From Azospirillum brasilense (lineage in GTDB: Bacteria > Pseudomonadota > Alphaproteobacteria > Azospirillales > Azospirillaceae): a stretch of DNA of 64,000 nucleotides. Made by a program: the position numbers and the translations under genes. Location of the stretch: positions 62,001 through 126,000 of the forward strand of contig NZ_QOKV01000002.1 of assembly GCF_008365405.1 (NCBI RefSeq). The letters run 5' to 3'. Positions 48,563 through 58,033 of this stretch are shown here, piece after piece. The notes beneath the pieces were generated by a model. It worked only from the letters and a program-made list of their open reading frames with translations. It was not told where the DNA came from and ran no database searches. Within the stretch, counting starts at the first letter, position 1. Every line of letters starts with the position of its first letter.

Positions 48563-50977
48563 GTGACGTTGACCAGCATCGAGCAGCCATGGCCATCGGA
48601 TGAGCGCGCCCGGCTCGACCGGCTGAAGAGCTACGGCGTGCTGGACACGCCGCCGGAACCGGCTTTCGACCGGCTGGCCCGGTTGGGCGCCCGCCATTTC
48701 CGCATGCCCATCGTCATGGTCAATCTGGTGGACGAGACGCGGCAATGGTCCAAGGCCGGCTATGGCCTGGAAACGATGGTCGTCGAGCGGCGGCTGTCCT
48801 TCTGCGCCCACACCATTCTCGACGACGCGGTGCTGGTCGTGCACGACACGCGGGAGGACGACCGCTTTGCCGACAACGAATTGGTGACCGGGCCGCCGCA
48901 TTTGCGCTTCTACGCCGGCGCGCCGCTGATCGCGCCGGATGGGCTGCGGATCGGAACCTTCTCCCTGCTCGACCACCGGCCCCATCCGGAGTTCAGCGCG
49001 GAGGATGAGCGGGATCTGGAGGAGTTCGCCCGTCTCGCCATGCACGAGATGGAAACCCAGGCCGCCCACCGTGCCGCCCAGGCGGCGGAGACGCTGCTGC
49101 GGGACAAGAACGCCCTGCTGGAAAGCCTTCTGGAGAGCGTCACCGACCCGATCTTCGCCAAGGACCGGGAGCGCCGCTTCACCTTGGTCAACTCCGCGAC
49201 CGCGCGCCTGTTCGGACGGACGCAGGAGGCGGTGGTGGGCCTGACCGACGAGGATCTGTTCCCGCCGGAGGAAGCCAGGCGACTTGACGACCTGTGCGGG
49301 CGGGTGGTCGTCACCGGGCGGGAGGAGACGGTCGAGGAGGAACTGCCTTTCCCCATCGAGGAGGGCAAGCGCGTCCTGATGATCAGCGTGATGCCCCTGC
49401 GCGACGCCTGGGGAACGGCCATCGGCGTCGTCGGGGTGGCCCGCGACGTCACCGCCCGCAAGCGCGCGGAGGAGGCGCTGCGGTCGAGCGAAGCGCGGTT
49501 CCGCACGCTGGTGGACAACACGCCGCTGCTCATGTGGATCAACCGCCCGGACGGCACCCCCGAATATTACAATGTCGAATTGCGCGCCTACACCGGCCAG
49601 GACGTGGAAACCATGGCCAACTGGAAGGCCATCCATCCGGACGACCGTTCCGCCTTCATCGAGCTGAGGACGCGCTCGATCGCCGCCGGAACGCCTTATC
49701 AGAGCAACATCCGGGTTCGGCGCGCCGACGGGGCGTGGCGCTGGCACCAGTGCCGCGTGGTGCCGGTGAGGGAATGGGGAGCCATCGTCTCCTGGATCGG
49801 CACCGCCGTGGACATCCACGACATCCGGCGCGCCCAGCAGGCGGCGGAGGAGGCCGACCGCTCGAAAGGCCGCTTCCTGGCGGCGGCCAGCCACGACCTG
49901 CGCCAACCCATGCAGTCGATCCTGCTGTTCGCCGGGGCGTTGGCGCCGCATGTCGCCGGCGAGGCCGGGCAGCGGGCGCTGGACCGGCTTCAGCAGGGGC
50001 TGGACACGCTGAAGGATCTCCTGGACAGCCTGCTCGACGTGTCGCGTCTCGACGCCGGGGTGGTGGCGCCACAGATCGAGGAATTCCCCGTCGCCGACCT
50101 GCTCGGCCCGCTGTCCGCCGCCTACACTCCGCTGGCCGAGGCCAAGGGGCTGGACTGGCGGGTCGTCCCCTTCACCGGCACGGTGCGCAGCGACCGGGTT
50201 CTGTTGGGACGGATGCTGCGCAATCTGGTCGACAACGCCATCCGCTACACCGACCGGGGCCGCGTCATGGTCGATTGCCGCCCCCAGGGAACGCGCCTGT
50301 GCGTGGAGGTGCACGACACCGGCCTGGGCATTCCGCCCGAACAGCGGGAGCGCATCTTCGAGGAGTTCCACCAGATCGGCAACCCGGAACGCGACCGTGA
50401 CCAGGGCCTGGGCCTCGGGCTCGCGATCGTGCGCCGGCTGTCGCGGCTGCTCGACCATCCGGTGGATCTGGTGTCGCGGCCGGGGCGCGGTTCGATCTTC
50501 TCGGTCAGCGTCCCCTTGATCCGTCAGGACGCCCCGCGCCCTCCGGTGACCGCCATGCGAACGGGCCGGGCCGATGCCATGACCGCGACCGGGGACGGGC
50601 GGCTGGCGGTGGTCGTGGAGGACGACGCCATCGTTCTGTTGGGGCTGGCGGCGATGCTGGGCGAGTGGGGATTCGAGGTGCTGTCCGCCGGGAGCACCGG
50701 TGAAGCGCTGGAGCGTCTGCGCACCGGCGGGCGGCGGCCCGACGTCGTGCTGGCCGACTACCGGCTGCGCCAGGGGCGGGTCGGCACCGAGGCCATCCTG
50801 CGCATCCGCGACCTGTTCGGCGCCGACGTGCCGGGTCTCATCGTCACCGGGGAGATCGGACCGGAGCCGCAGCGCGATGCCGCCCGGCACGGTCTCGGCC
50901 TGATGCACAAGCCGGTGACCCCGCGCCTTCTCGAAGCCGCACTGGCCAGCCATCTTGGAGCCATCGGGCCGGCTTGA
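48563..50977 (+). CDS. Soluble hybrid sensor histidine kinase (GAF-PAS-PAS-HisKA-HATPase-REC)
   Basis: A protein of 804 residues without membrane segments, so it senses a cytoplasmic signal. GAF at about 20-165, PAS at about 180-300, second PAS at about 310-425, phospho-acceptor His444 in AASHDLRQPMQS, ATP-binding N box NLVDNAIRYT (554-563), G boxes DTGLGIP (585-591) and GLGLGLAIV (615-623), then a C-terminal receiver with VVEDD (684-688) and phospho-acceptor Asp732 in VVLADYRL. The start is GTG 48563; TTG 48569 has better spacing from AAGGGG (48558-48563). The output partner is not in the window. Confidence 0.9.
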   Translation: MTLTSIEQPWPSDERARLDRLKSYGVLDTPPEPAFDRLARLGARHFRMPIVMVNLVDETRQWSKAGYGLETMVVERRLSFCAHTILDDAVLVVHDTREDDRFADNELVTGPPHLRFYAGAPLIAPDGLRIGTFSLLDHRPHPEFSAEDERDLEEFARLAMHEMETQAAHRAAQAAETLLRDKNALLESLLESVTDPIFAKDRERRFTLVNSATARLFGRTQEAVVGLTDEDLFPPEEARRLDDLCGRVVVTGREETVEEELPFPIEEGKRVLMISVMPLRDAWGTAIGVVGVARDVTARKRAEEALRSSEARFRTLVDNTPLLMWINRPDGTPEYYNVELRAYTGQDVETMANWKAIHPDDRSAFIELRTRSIAAGTPYQSNIRVRRADGAWRWHQCRVVPVREWGAIVSWIGTAVDIHDIRRAQQAAEEADRSKGRFLAAASHDLRQPMQSILLFAGALAPHVAGEAGQRALDRLQQGLDTLKDLLDSLLDVSRLDAGVVAPQIEEFPVADLLGPLSAAYTPLAEAKGLDWRVVPFTGTVRSDRVLLGRMLRNLVDNAIRYTDRGRVMVDCRPQGTRLCVEVHDTGLGIPPEQRERIFEEFHQIGNPERDRDQGLGLGLAIVRRLSRLLDHPVDLVSRPGRGSIFSVSVPLIRQDAPRPPVTAMRTGRADAMTATGDGRLAVVVEDDAIVLLGLAAMLGEWGFEVLSAGSTGEALERLRTGGRRPDVVLADYRLRQGRVGTEAILRIRDLFGADVPGLIVTGEIGPEPQRDAARHGLGLMHKPVTPRLLEAALASHLGAIGPA

Positions 50978-51042
50978 GCGTTGCTACCACCAGCGGTGCC
51001 GCCGGTGCCGCGCCGTGCGAGGGTTATGGAGGAGACAACAGA

Positions 51043-51537
51043 GTGCCATCCCTGTCGAAAGGCCTTGCCATGGTCGCCGTCGCGGCGGCGCTGGCCGGGT
51101 GCCAATTCCCTGGGTTTTCGCCGCCGCAGCAGACGGCCACCCTGCCGCCGCCGACCGTGCCGAAGCCGCCGCCCGAGGAGCGCGGGGTCTGGATCGTCGG
51201 CAGCCCGTCCATGCGGGGGGCGGTCAGCAGCGCGGCCAGCCGCTTCAACAGCACACCCGACACCCAGCCGCGCCTCGTCGCCGAGGGCACCAACAGCGGA
51301 TTCCGCAGCTTCTGCGCCGGGGTCGGGCTGGAGCATCCCGACATGGTGGTCTCCGACCGCCGCATCGGGGCCGAGGAGCAGAAGCGCTGCCGGGGCAAGG
51401 GCATCACCATGATGGAGTACGAGCTTGGTCCCAAGCAATTCGTCTACGTCAAGGACGCCCACATGATGACCATCCCCGGCGTGCGCGACTTCACGGACAG
51501 CTGGGGCGTGAAGGGCAAGCCGGTGCGCGGGGCCTGA
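51043..51537 (+). CDS. Short PstS-like periplasmic lipoprotein
   Basis: A protein of 164 residues from GTG 51043, chosen for the excellent site GGAGGAGA (51028-51035); the open frame extends upstream to a TTG at 50974 without support. Lipobox ALAGC with Cys20. After a proline-rich spacer (TLPPPTVPKPPPEE) it resembles the first lobe of PstS-like binding proteins: GVWIVGSPSMRGAVSSAASRF, EGTNSGFRSFC, HPDMVVSDRRI. Full PstS proteins are twice this length, so the ligand-binding cleft is incomplete. Role unknown. It follows the hybrid kinase by 65 bases on the same strand. Confidence 0.75.
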   Translation: MPSLSKGLAMVAVAAALAGCQFPGFSPPQQTATLPPPTVPKPPPEERGVWIVGSPSMRGAVSSAASRFNSTPDTQPRLVAEGTNSGFRSFCAGVGLEHPDMVVSDRRIGAEEQKRCRGKGITMMEYELGPKQFVYVKDAHMMTIPGVRDFTDSWGVKGKPVRGA

Positions 51538-51984
51538 TCAGCGAGCAACGCCAGCGTCGGCGGCGGCCTGCTTGCGGAAGAAATCCACCCCCATCTGGAT
51601 GCTGCGCCCGATGTTGGCCGCGCGGTCCTCGAAAAAGGCGGCGGCCTCGGGCGTGCAGACCTCGGCCGTCGTCTCGCGGAACAGCTCCAGCCAGCGCTCG
51701 AAATGCGCCGGCCCGATGTCGAAGCGGACGTGGGCGGGCAGGGGGCGCCCGTCGTAGCGGTGGGTCAGCAGGGCGACCGAGGACCAGAAGTCGATCATCT
51801 TCAGAAGATGGGGCTCCCAGTCGGTGATCGCCGCGCCGAAGACCGGGCCGAGCAGGGCGTCGTCGCGGATCTTGCCGTAGAAGGTGCGGACGAGGGCTTC
51901 GATCATCGCCTCGTCGATGCCGGTCTTGGCGACGCGTTCGGCGATGGTGGCGGACTGGGGGGTGGGAACGGCGGTCTGGTCCAA
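51538..51984 (-). CDS. Group III truncated hemoglobin
   Basis: A protein of 148 residues with the 2-on-2 globin fold. It has LVRTFYGKIRDDALLGPVFG near the N-terminus, HLLKMIDFWSSVALLTHRYDGRPLPAHV in the E-helix region, and the F-helix GPAHFERWLELF carrying the proximal heme His. The sequence matches group III (P-type) globins, which are linked with oxidative or NO chemistry and microaerobic growth; the ligand chemistry cannot be read here. Its stop directly abuts the stop of the PstS-like gene (convergent, no gap). Confidence 0.88.
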   Translation of the reverse strand: MDQTAVPTPQSATIAERVAKTGIDEAMIEALVRTFYGKIRDDALLGPVFGAAITDWEPHLLKMIDFWSSVALLTHRYDGRPLPAHVRFDIGPAHFERWLELFRETTAEVCTPEAAAFFEDRAANIGRSIQMGVDFFRKQAAADAGVAR

Positions 51985-52074
51985 GGCGGTGGGGTCCTAA
52001 AAACATGAGGCGAACAAGACCCCGCACTATACCCGTCCCGGCGGCACTCCGCCACCCGTGCAGGGCTTTAAATT

Positions 52075-52097
52075 CCCTCTCCCCTCCGGGGAGAGGG
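52075..52097. terminator. Perfect 10-bp hairpin downstream of lutC
   Basis: CCCTCTCCCC (52075-52084) and GGGGAGAGGG (52088-52097) enclose a TCC loop. It lies 31-53 bases past the lutC stop on the minus strand. The stem is the same as the first hairpin of the 139-bp repeat at 2843. There is no U-tract, so it may stabilise the mRNA end or aid termination. Confidence 0.55.
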
Positions 52098-52127
52098 TTA
52101 TGAACGTCATACGCGCTCTCCAGGCAC

Positions 52128-52787
52128 TTACCGGACGATAACCACCACCAGCCGCTTCGGCCCGTGGACGCCGTAGGCCAGCGTCTGCTCGATATCCGCC
52201 GTCTTCGACGGGCCGGAGATCAGCAGGGCGTTGGTCGGCATGCCGTCGGCCCAGCGGTTCTCGGTCATCGCCTGCCAGAAGGTGTCGTACAGCGCGTCGG
52301 CGCGCAGCAGCGCCAGATGCATGTGCGGCACCAGCGACATCAACCGCGGCTCCTCCGGCGTCGGCCAGACGATCAGGCTGCCGGTGTCGGCGATGGCGCC
52401 CAACGTCGTGGTGATGCCGGCGTCGATGCCATCGAACAGCCGCTCCTTGAAGGTCTCGACCCGGTCTGCGTAGGGGATCAGCTCGGGTCCATCCGCCGTC
52501 CATTCGGCGGACAGGCGCGCTCCGGCCTTGGTCGCCGGGCCGAACAGCAGGTTGCGGGTGCCCTGCGCCTTCAGGAAAGCCTGGACGTCGGCGGGCCAGT
52601 TGGCCTCCGTCGTCTCCAGGAACTCCGTGTGCACGGCCTCCATCATGCGCTTGATGCGCTCCAGCCGCTCCGCCCCCTCCCAGCGCTTGTTGCGCAGGAC
52701 GGCGAAATCGGACTCCGGCGGGGTCAGCGGATGGGCGTCGCGCCCGGCGCGCAGCTTGCCCAGGATCGCGTTTCTGGACTCAGACAT
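52128..52787 (-). CDS. lutC: Lactate utilization protein C
   Basis: A protein of 219 residues of the LutC/YkgG (LldG) family, subunit of the iron-sulfur L-lactate dehydrogenase complex LutABC (LldEFG), which oxidises L-lactate to pyruvate. Recognisable segments are GAIADTGSLIVWPTPEEPRL near 128-147 and the C-terminal ISGPSKTADIEQTLAYGVHGP near 189-209. It overlaps lutB by 8 bases and is the last gene of the minus-strand lactate operon. Confidence 0.93.
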   Translation of the reverse strand: MSESRNAILGKLRAGRDAHPLTPPESDFAVLRNKRWEGAERLERIKRMMEAVHTEFLETTEANWPADVQAFLKAQGTRNLLFGPATKAGARLSAEWTADGPELIPYADRVETFKERLFDGIDAGITTTLGAIADTGSLIVWPTPEEPRLMSLVPHMHLALLRADALYDTFWQAMTENRWADGMPTNALLISGPSKTADIEQTLAYGVHGPKRLVVVIVR

Positions 52788-54204
52788 CGGGGATCCCCTT
52801 CTCGCGAGCGAGGGCGTGGAGCGTGCGGTTGGCGAAGCGCGGCTTGGACCGCACGTTCGTCCACTCCTTGAGCAACGGCAGGCTGGCCGGCGCGGCGTTG
52901 CCCAGCTTGGCGAGCAGCGCCGTCGCGAACTGGTAGGCGAGCGGCGAGGCGTAGGTCATCGACCAGCCCTTCCACACCATCGCCTCCGCCTTGCTGGCGT
53001 GCGACCCGGCCCCCTTCACGCTGTCGCCGGGATGCACGGCCTCCGACCGCAGGCGGCCCATGATCTCCACGATGGGGATCTTGACCGGGCAAATCTCGAC
53101 GCAGGCGTTGCACATGGTGCAGGCATGCGGCAACTCGCCCCGTTTCTCCAGCCCTTCCACCTGCGGCATCAGGATCGAGCCGATCGGGCCGGGGTAGGGC
53201 GCCTGATAGGCGTGGCCGCCGACCTTGGTGTAGACCGGGCAATGGTTCATGCAGGCGCCGCAGCGGATGCAGCGCAGCGTGTTGCGCAGTTCCTCGTCGG
53301 CGTAGATGCCCGACCGCCCGTTGTCGAGGATCACCAGATGGATCTCGTTCGGGCCGTCCTTCTCGCCCTCCTTGCGGGGGCTGGAGATCATGTTGACGTA
53401 GGTGGTGATCGGCTGGGCGGTGGCCGAGCGGGTCAGCAGGCTGATGACCGGCGGCACGTCCTCCAGCTTCTCAACGACCTTTTCCAGGCCCATGACGGCG
53501 ATGTGGACGGGCGGCACGGTGGTGCTCATGCGCCCGTTGCCCTCGTTCTCCACCAGGCAGAGCGTGCCGGTCTCCGCCACCGCCATGTTGACGCCGGAGA
53601 TGCCGACGTCGGCGGTCGCGAACTTCTTGCGCAGGACGCGGCGGGCGAGGTCGGTGAGCTGGGCCACGTCCTCGGTGTATTCCGCTTCCTTGATCTTCTG
53701 CTTGAACAGATGGGCGATCTGCTTGGTGTTCATGTGGATCGCCGGCATGATGATGTGCGAGGGCATCGCTTCATCAAGCTGGACGATGTATTCGCCGAGG
53801 TCGCTTTCCAGGCTTTCGATGCCGTGCTTTTCCAGGAAGGCGTTGAGGTGCATCTCCTCCGACACCATCGACTTGCCCTTGACCACCAGCTTGGCGTTCA
53901 CGCGCTGCATGATGGACAGGACGATGGCGTTGGCCTCGTCGGTGGTGGAGGCCCAATGGACCTGGATGCCGTTCTTCGTGCAGTTGGCTTCCAGCTTCTC
54001 CAGCAGTTCCGGCAGCTTGGACAGGGCGCGCAGGCGGACCGAGGCGCCGAGCGTCCGCACCCCGCTCCACTCGGCGGTGTCGGCGAACTGGACGGCGCGC
54101 TTGGACATCAAACCGTCCATGGCGCGGCGGAAGTTGCCGCGGAGCTGCTGGTCCTGGAGCGCGGCGCTGGAGGCCTTGGCGAAATTGATGCTGGTCTCAC
54201 CCAT
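52780..54204 (-). CDS. lutB: Lactate utilization iron-sulfur protein B
   Basis: A protein of 474 residues of the LutB/YkgF (LldF) family. Two 4Fe-4S motifs lie at 312-322 (CIRCGACMNHC) and 362-372 (CTMCNACVEIC). The N-terminal part carries the family's LUD domain (IMPAIHMNTKQIAHLF; NMAVAETGTLCLVENEGNGR). It passes electrons from L-lactate oxidation within LutABC. It overlaps lutA by 8 bases and lutC by 8 bases, so the three subunits are co-translated. Confidence 0.95.
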   Translation of the reverse strand: MGETSINFAKASSAALQDQQLRGNFRRAMDGLMSKRAVQFADTAEWSGVRTLGASVRLRALSKLPELLEKLEANCTKNGIQVHWASTTDEANAIVLSIMQRVNAKLVVKGKSMVSEEMHLNAFLEKHGIESLESDLGEYIVQLDEAMPSHIIMPAIHMNTKQIAHLFKQKIKEAEYTEDVAQLTDLARRVLRKKFATADVGISGVNMAVAETGTLCLVENEGNGRMSTTVPPVHIAVMGLEKVVEKLEDVPPVISLLTRSATAQPITTYVNMISSPRKEGEKDGPNEIHLVILDNGRSGIYADEELRNTLRCIRCGACMNHCPVYTKVGGHAYQAPYPGPIGSILMPQVEGLEKRGELPHACTMCNACVEICPVKIPIVEIMGRLRSEAVHPGDSVKGAGSHASKAEAMVWKGWSMTYASPLAYQFATALLAKLGNAAPASLPLLKEWTNVRSKPRFANRTLHALAREKGIPDV

Positions 54205-54967
54205 GGGTGCGCTCCTTCAGGAACTGGGCGATATGGACGCCGCGGACCGGCTTCTTGCCGCCTTCCAAAGCTCCGGAGATGTTCATCAGGCAGCCGCAGT
54301 CGCCTGACACCACCGCCTTGGCCCCAGTGTTCTCGATGTCCGCCACCTTGTCGCCGACCATCGCCGCGGAGATTTCCGGATGGCGCACGGCGAAGGTGCC
54401 GCCGAAGCCGCAGCATTCCTTCTCCCGCTGCAACTCCACCAGTTCGACGTTGGCGAGCTGGCGCAGCAGGGCCTTCGGCTCGTCGGTCACACCCATTTCG
54501 CGCTGGGCGTGGCAGGAGGCGTGCCACGTGATCTTCACCGGCGGCCCCTGGTCCTCGAACCTGACCTTCAGGACCTGGACGAGGAACTGGGTCAGCTCCC
54601 ACACGCGGGACGCCACCTGACGGGCGCGGGCCTCGTCCGGCTCGCCCTTGAACAGGTCGGGCCAGTGCTTGCTCATCATGCCGGCGCAGGAGCCCGACGG
54701 CACGACGATGGGCCAGTCGCCGGGAAAATAGTCGAGCTGCGCGCGGGCGACCTTCAGCGCCTCCTCACGGTAGCCGGAGTTGTAGGCGGGTTGGCCGCAG
54801 CAGCTCTGCCCCTGCGGGAAGACGACGCGGACGCCCTGCCGCTTCAGCAGCTCCATGCCGGCCATGCCGGCTTCGGGGTAGAAGAGGTCGACCAGACAGG
54901 TGCCGAAAAAATAAACGCTTTCGGGCCGCTCGATGTCGGGCCGGCTTATGGTGCCGTCGTGGCTCAT
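54197..54967 (-). CDS. lutA: Lactate utilization protein A (CCG-domain)
   Basis: A protein of 256 residues from ATG 54967, preceded by GGGAGGGAGG; the open frame upstream to 55588 is the shadow of dld. It carries two Cys-rich CCG domains (FFGTCLVDLFYPEAG; QSCCGQPAYNSG; ASCHAQREMG; KECCGFGGTF; GDCGCLMNISG) as in LutA/YkgE (LldE) and the heterodisulfide-reductase-like family. It is an iron-sulfur subunit of the L-lactate-oxidising LutABC complex. It starts 20 bases after the dld stop. Confidence 0.94.
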   Translation of the reverse strand: MSHDGTISRPDIERPESVYFFGTCLVDLFYPEAGMAGMELLKRQGVRVVFPQGQSCCGQPAYNSGYREEALKVARAQLDYFPGDWPIVVPSGSCAGMMSKHWPDLFKGEPDEARARQVASRVWELTQFLVQVLKVRFEDQGPPVKITWHASCHAQREMGVTDEPKALLRQLANVELVELQREKECCGFGGTFAVRHPEISAAMVGDKVADIENTGAKAVVSGDCGCLMNISGALEGGKKPVRGVHIAQFLKERTHG

Positions 54968-54987
54968 GGTTTTTCCTCCCTCCCGCC

Positions 54988-57861
54988 TTAGAACGCGGGT
55001 TCCGACGCGCGCGTGGAAGCCGTGGCGGGAGCCTTCGGCGTCGAGCAGGCATCGACCAGATAGACGATGGAACGGTACGGCAAGCCGGAGTGGTCGGACA
55101 GGCCGATCTCGCAGGTCCGGCTGTTCGAATAGCCGGCCTTGGCCCCGGCGGGGATGTCCTTGGACAGGTGGCGCAGGGCGTGGGCGTTCAGCTCCGGCGT
55201 GGTGAAACCCTTGTCGCCGGCGAAGCCGCAGCAGCCGACATCCTCCGGCACCACCACCTGGGTGGCGCAGGCGGCGGCCACCGCCTTCATCTTGGCATCC
55301 AACCCCATCCGGCGGGTGGAGCAGGTCAGGTGCAGCACCACCGGCTCCGTCTGCTTGGTGAAGGTCAGCCGATGCAACAGGTGGTCGTGGATGAACTCCA
55401 CCAGATCCAGGACCTGGAGCCCGGCGTCCTTCAGATGCTTCTTCAATCGGAAGGAACAAGGGCTGGTGTCGAGAACCACCGGGGCTGTGCCGTTGGTGCT
55501 GGCCGCCCAGATGGCGCGGACCATCTCCTCCGCCTTGGCGTCGGCCTGAGCCGCCAGCCCCTTGCTCTCCAAAGGCATGCCGCAGCACAGCGAGGACAGC
55601 TGCTCCGGATAGGCGACGCGGTAGCCGGCCTTCTGGAACAGCGCTTCCACCTTCACCGGCAGCGGGGTCTTCTCCGGGTCGCTGGCGGCCGGCCCCATGC
55701 TGCGGCTGGTGCAGCTCGGCACATAGACGACGGTCGGTGCGTCGGCGGACGCCTTGGCCTGGGGCAGCGGCGTGAAGTTGGTCGGGGTGGGCAGGGCGCG
55801 CGGCAGATGCGGCAGGCGCTGGCCGGTGACGGTGCGCAGCTTCTCGAACAGCCCGTTCGCCGTGTCGTCGCCCAGCGTCCGCTTCGCCAGATCGGCCAGC
55901 CTCAGGCCGGTGCGGGCGACCGACAAGGCCCCGGCGGTGTGTTCGGCGACGTAGCGGCCCACGCCCTGGGCGACCGCCCCGCGGCGGTCGCCGCGGATCG
56001 CCTTGATGAGCAGCCCCGTCTCGATCCCCACCGGGCAGGCGGTGGAACAGAGGCCGCAGGCCGCGCAGGTGTCGATGCCCTGGTAATCGTAGGCCTCGTG
56101 CAGCGCGCCGAGCCGAGCCGCGTCGGCGCCGGTGGCCTCAAGGCGCGAGATTTCGCGCCAGCCGACGATGCGCTGCCGGGGGGACAGCGTCATCTTGTGC
56201 GATGGGCAGGTCGGCTCGCAGAAGCCGCACTCGATGCAGGTGTCCACCAGCGGGTGGGCGGGCGGCATCGCCTTCAGGTTCTTGAGATGGGCCTCCGGGT
56301 CGTCGTTCAGGATGACGCCGGGGTTCAGCAGGCCCTGCGGGTCGAGCAGCGCCTTGATCTCCTTCATCAGGCCGTAGGCCTGCGGACCCCACTCCATCTC
56401 CACGAAGGGGGCCATGTTGCGGCCCGTGCCGTGCTCCGCCTTCAGCGAGCCGTCGTACTTGCGCACCACCTGATCGCACACCGCGTCCATGAAGCGGCGG
56501 TAGCGGTCCACCTCCTCGTCGGTGTCGAAGGCCTGGGTGAAGACGAAGTGCAGGTTGCCTTCCAGCGCATGGCCGAAGATGATCGCCTCGGTGTAGCCGA
56601 ATTTCAGGAACATGGACTGAAGCTCGACCGTCGCCTCGGCCAGCCGGTCGAGCGGGTAGGCCACGTCCTCGATGATGACCGTGGTGCCGACCTTGCGCAT
56701 GGCGCCGACCGCCGGGAACAGGCCCTTGCGGATCTTCCAGTAGCTTTCGCCCAGCTTGGCGTCGGTGGTGAAGGTCGGCTCGAACAGGGTCTGGGTCTGG
56801 GCGATCACCGCGCTGACCGCGGCGATGTTGGCGTCCAGCGCCGCCGCGTCCTCGCCGCGGATCTCCACCAGCAGGGCGGAGGCGTCCGGCCCCAGCCCGC
56901 CGATGAAGTCCGGCATGCCCGGCTTGCCCTCGACCGAGCGCAGCGAGGCGCGGTCCATCAGTTCCACCGCCGAGACCGGCGTCGGCTTCATCAGCGCGAC
57001 GGCGCGGCAGGCCTCCCCGATGTCCGGGTACATCAGCAGGGCGTTCGCCTTGTGGGCGTGTTCCGGCACCGTGTTGTAGGTGATCTCGGACAGGAAGCCG
57101 AGCGTGCCCTCCGACCCGATCATCAGGTGCTGGAGGATCTCGACGGGGTCCTCGAAATCCACCAGGGCGTTCAGGCTGTAGCCGGTGGTGTTCTTGATGC
57201 GGAACTTGTTGCGGATGCGCTCCGCCAGTTTCTCGTCGGCGCGGGTGCGGGCGGCCAGACCGGACAGGCCGGACAGCAGGGCGCCGTGGCTGACGGCGAA
57301 GGCGTCGCGGCTGGCGGCGTCGCCGGTGTCCAGCAGCGTGCCGTCGGCCAGCACCAGCCGCATGGAGGCCAGTGTGCGGTAGCTGTTCTGCGCGGTGCCG
57401 CAGCACATGCCGCTGGCGTTGTTCGCCGCGATGCCGCCGATCTTGGCGGTGGCGATGGAGGCCGGGTCCGGGCCGATCTTGCGCCCGAAGGGGGCCAGCT
57501 TGCGGTTCGCCTCCGCCCCGATGACGCCGGGCTGGAGGGTCACCGTCGCGGCACCCGGCGGGATGGTGCAGCCGCGCCAGCTGTCGCCCAGCAGGACCAG
57601 GACGGAATCGGTGACCGCCTGGCCGGACAGGCTGGTGCCGGCGGCGCGGAAGGTCACCGGGGTCTTCAGCTCCCGGCAGAGGTTGAGCAGCCGCACCACC
57701 TCGCCCTCGGCCTCGACGATGGCGACGATCTGCGGGATCAGGCGGTAGAAGCTGCCGTCGGTCCCGTAGGCCAGCGTGCGCAGCGGGTCGGTGACGAGGC
57801 GTTCGTCCGGCATGAACTCCCGGAGGGCCGCGTGCAGGCGGTCATAGGGCGCGGGCAGCAT
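54988..57861 (-). CDS. dld: FAD/iron-sulfur D-lactate dehydrogenase (Dld-II type)
   Basis: A protein of 957 residues starting at ATG 57861 (MLPAPYDRLHAAL); the open frame continues upstream to 58107 but that part contains a DNA tandem repeat and is unlikely to be coding. FAD-binding-4 domain with PVTFRAAGTSLSGQAVTDS, FAD-oxidase C-terminal domain to about 480, two ferredoxin motifs CIECGFCEPTCP (about 540) and CAACGLCSTACP (about 600), then CCG domains (CCGMPLESKG about 760; CCGFAGDKGF about 877). The gene order lldP-dld-lldE-lldF-lldG is as in Shewanella, where this protein is the respiratory D-lactate dehydrogenase. The similar E. coli YdiJ acts on D-2-hydroxyglutarate, but the context favours lactate. 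Confidence 0.9.
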   Translation of the reverse strand: MLPAPYDRLHAALREFMPDERLVTDPLRTLAYGTDGSFYRLIPQIVAIVEAEGEVVRLLNLCRELKTPVTFRAAGTSLSGQAVTDSVLVLLGDSWRGCTIPPGAATVTLQPGVIGAEANRKLAPFGRKIGPDPASIATAKIGGIAANNASGMCCGTAQNSYRTLASMRLVLADGTLLDTGDAASRDAFAVSHGALLSGLSGLAARTRADEKLAERIRNKFRIKNTTGYSLNALVDFEDPVEILQHLMIGSEGTLGFLSEITYNTVPEHAHKANALLMYPDIGEACRAVALMKPTPVSAVELMDRASLRSVEGKPGMPDFIGGLGPDASALLVEIRGEDAAALDANIAAVSAVIAQTQTLFEPTFTTDAKLGESYWKIRKGLFPAVGAMRKVGTTVIIEDVAYPLDRLAEATVELQSMFLKFGYTEAIIFGHALEGNLHFVFTQAFDTDEEVDRYRRFMDAVCDQVVRKYDGSLKAEHGTGRNMAPFVEMEWGPQAYGLMKEIKALLDPQGLLNPGVILNDDPEAHLKNLKAMPPAHPLVDTCIECGFCEPTCPSHKMTLSPRQRIVGWREISRLEATGADAARLGALHEAYDYQGIDTCAACGLCSTACPVGIETGLLIKAIRGDRRGAVAQGVGRYVAEHTAGALSVARTGLRLADLAKRTLGDDTANGLFEKLRTVTGQRLPHLPRALPTPTNFTPLPQAKASADAPTVVYVPSCTSRSMGPAASDPEKTPLPVKVEALFQKAGYRVAYPEQLSSLCCGMPLESKGLAAQADAKAEEMVRAIWAASTNGTAPVVLDTSPCSFRLKKHLKDAGLQVLDLVEFIHDHLLHRLTFTKQTEPVVLHLTCSTRRMGLDAKMKAVAAACATQVVVPEDVGCCGFAGDKGFTTPELNAHALRHLSKDIPAGAKAGYSNSRTCEIGLSDHSGLPYRSIVYLVDACSTPKAPATASTRASEPAF

Positions 57862-57997
57862 CGGTTCTCGGGGCCTCCGGATCTGGGACCGCGCGACGAC
57901 TCCTCCGTGATCGCCGGTCCGGGTTGCGGGTGCTGGGGCGACGTTTGTTTCCGCCCGTCGGACGGACGGCTTGTTGTGTGCCACAGTCAGTAGGTCG

Positions 57998-58033
57998 GAT
58001 AATAGATTTGCTGGGGATAATCGATTTGCTGGG
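57998..58033. repeat. 18-bp tandem duplication upstream of dld
   Basis: GATAATAGATTTGCTGGG (57998-58015) is followed directly by GATAATCGATTTGCTGGG (58016-58033), 17 of 18 bases identical. It lies about 140-170 bases upstream of the dld start codon. Confidence 0.7.

Noticed and set aside
54197-55588. Upstream extension of the lutA frame to 55588
   Set aside because: It overlaps dld in another frame. A strong ribosome site at 54967 and the start of the CCG domain define the true start.
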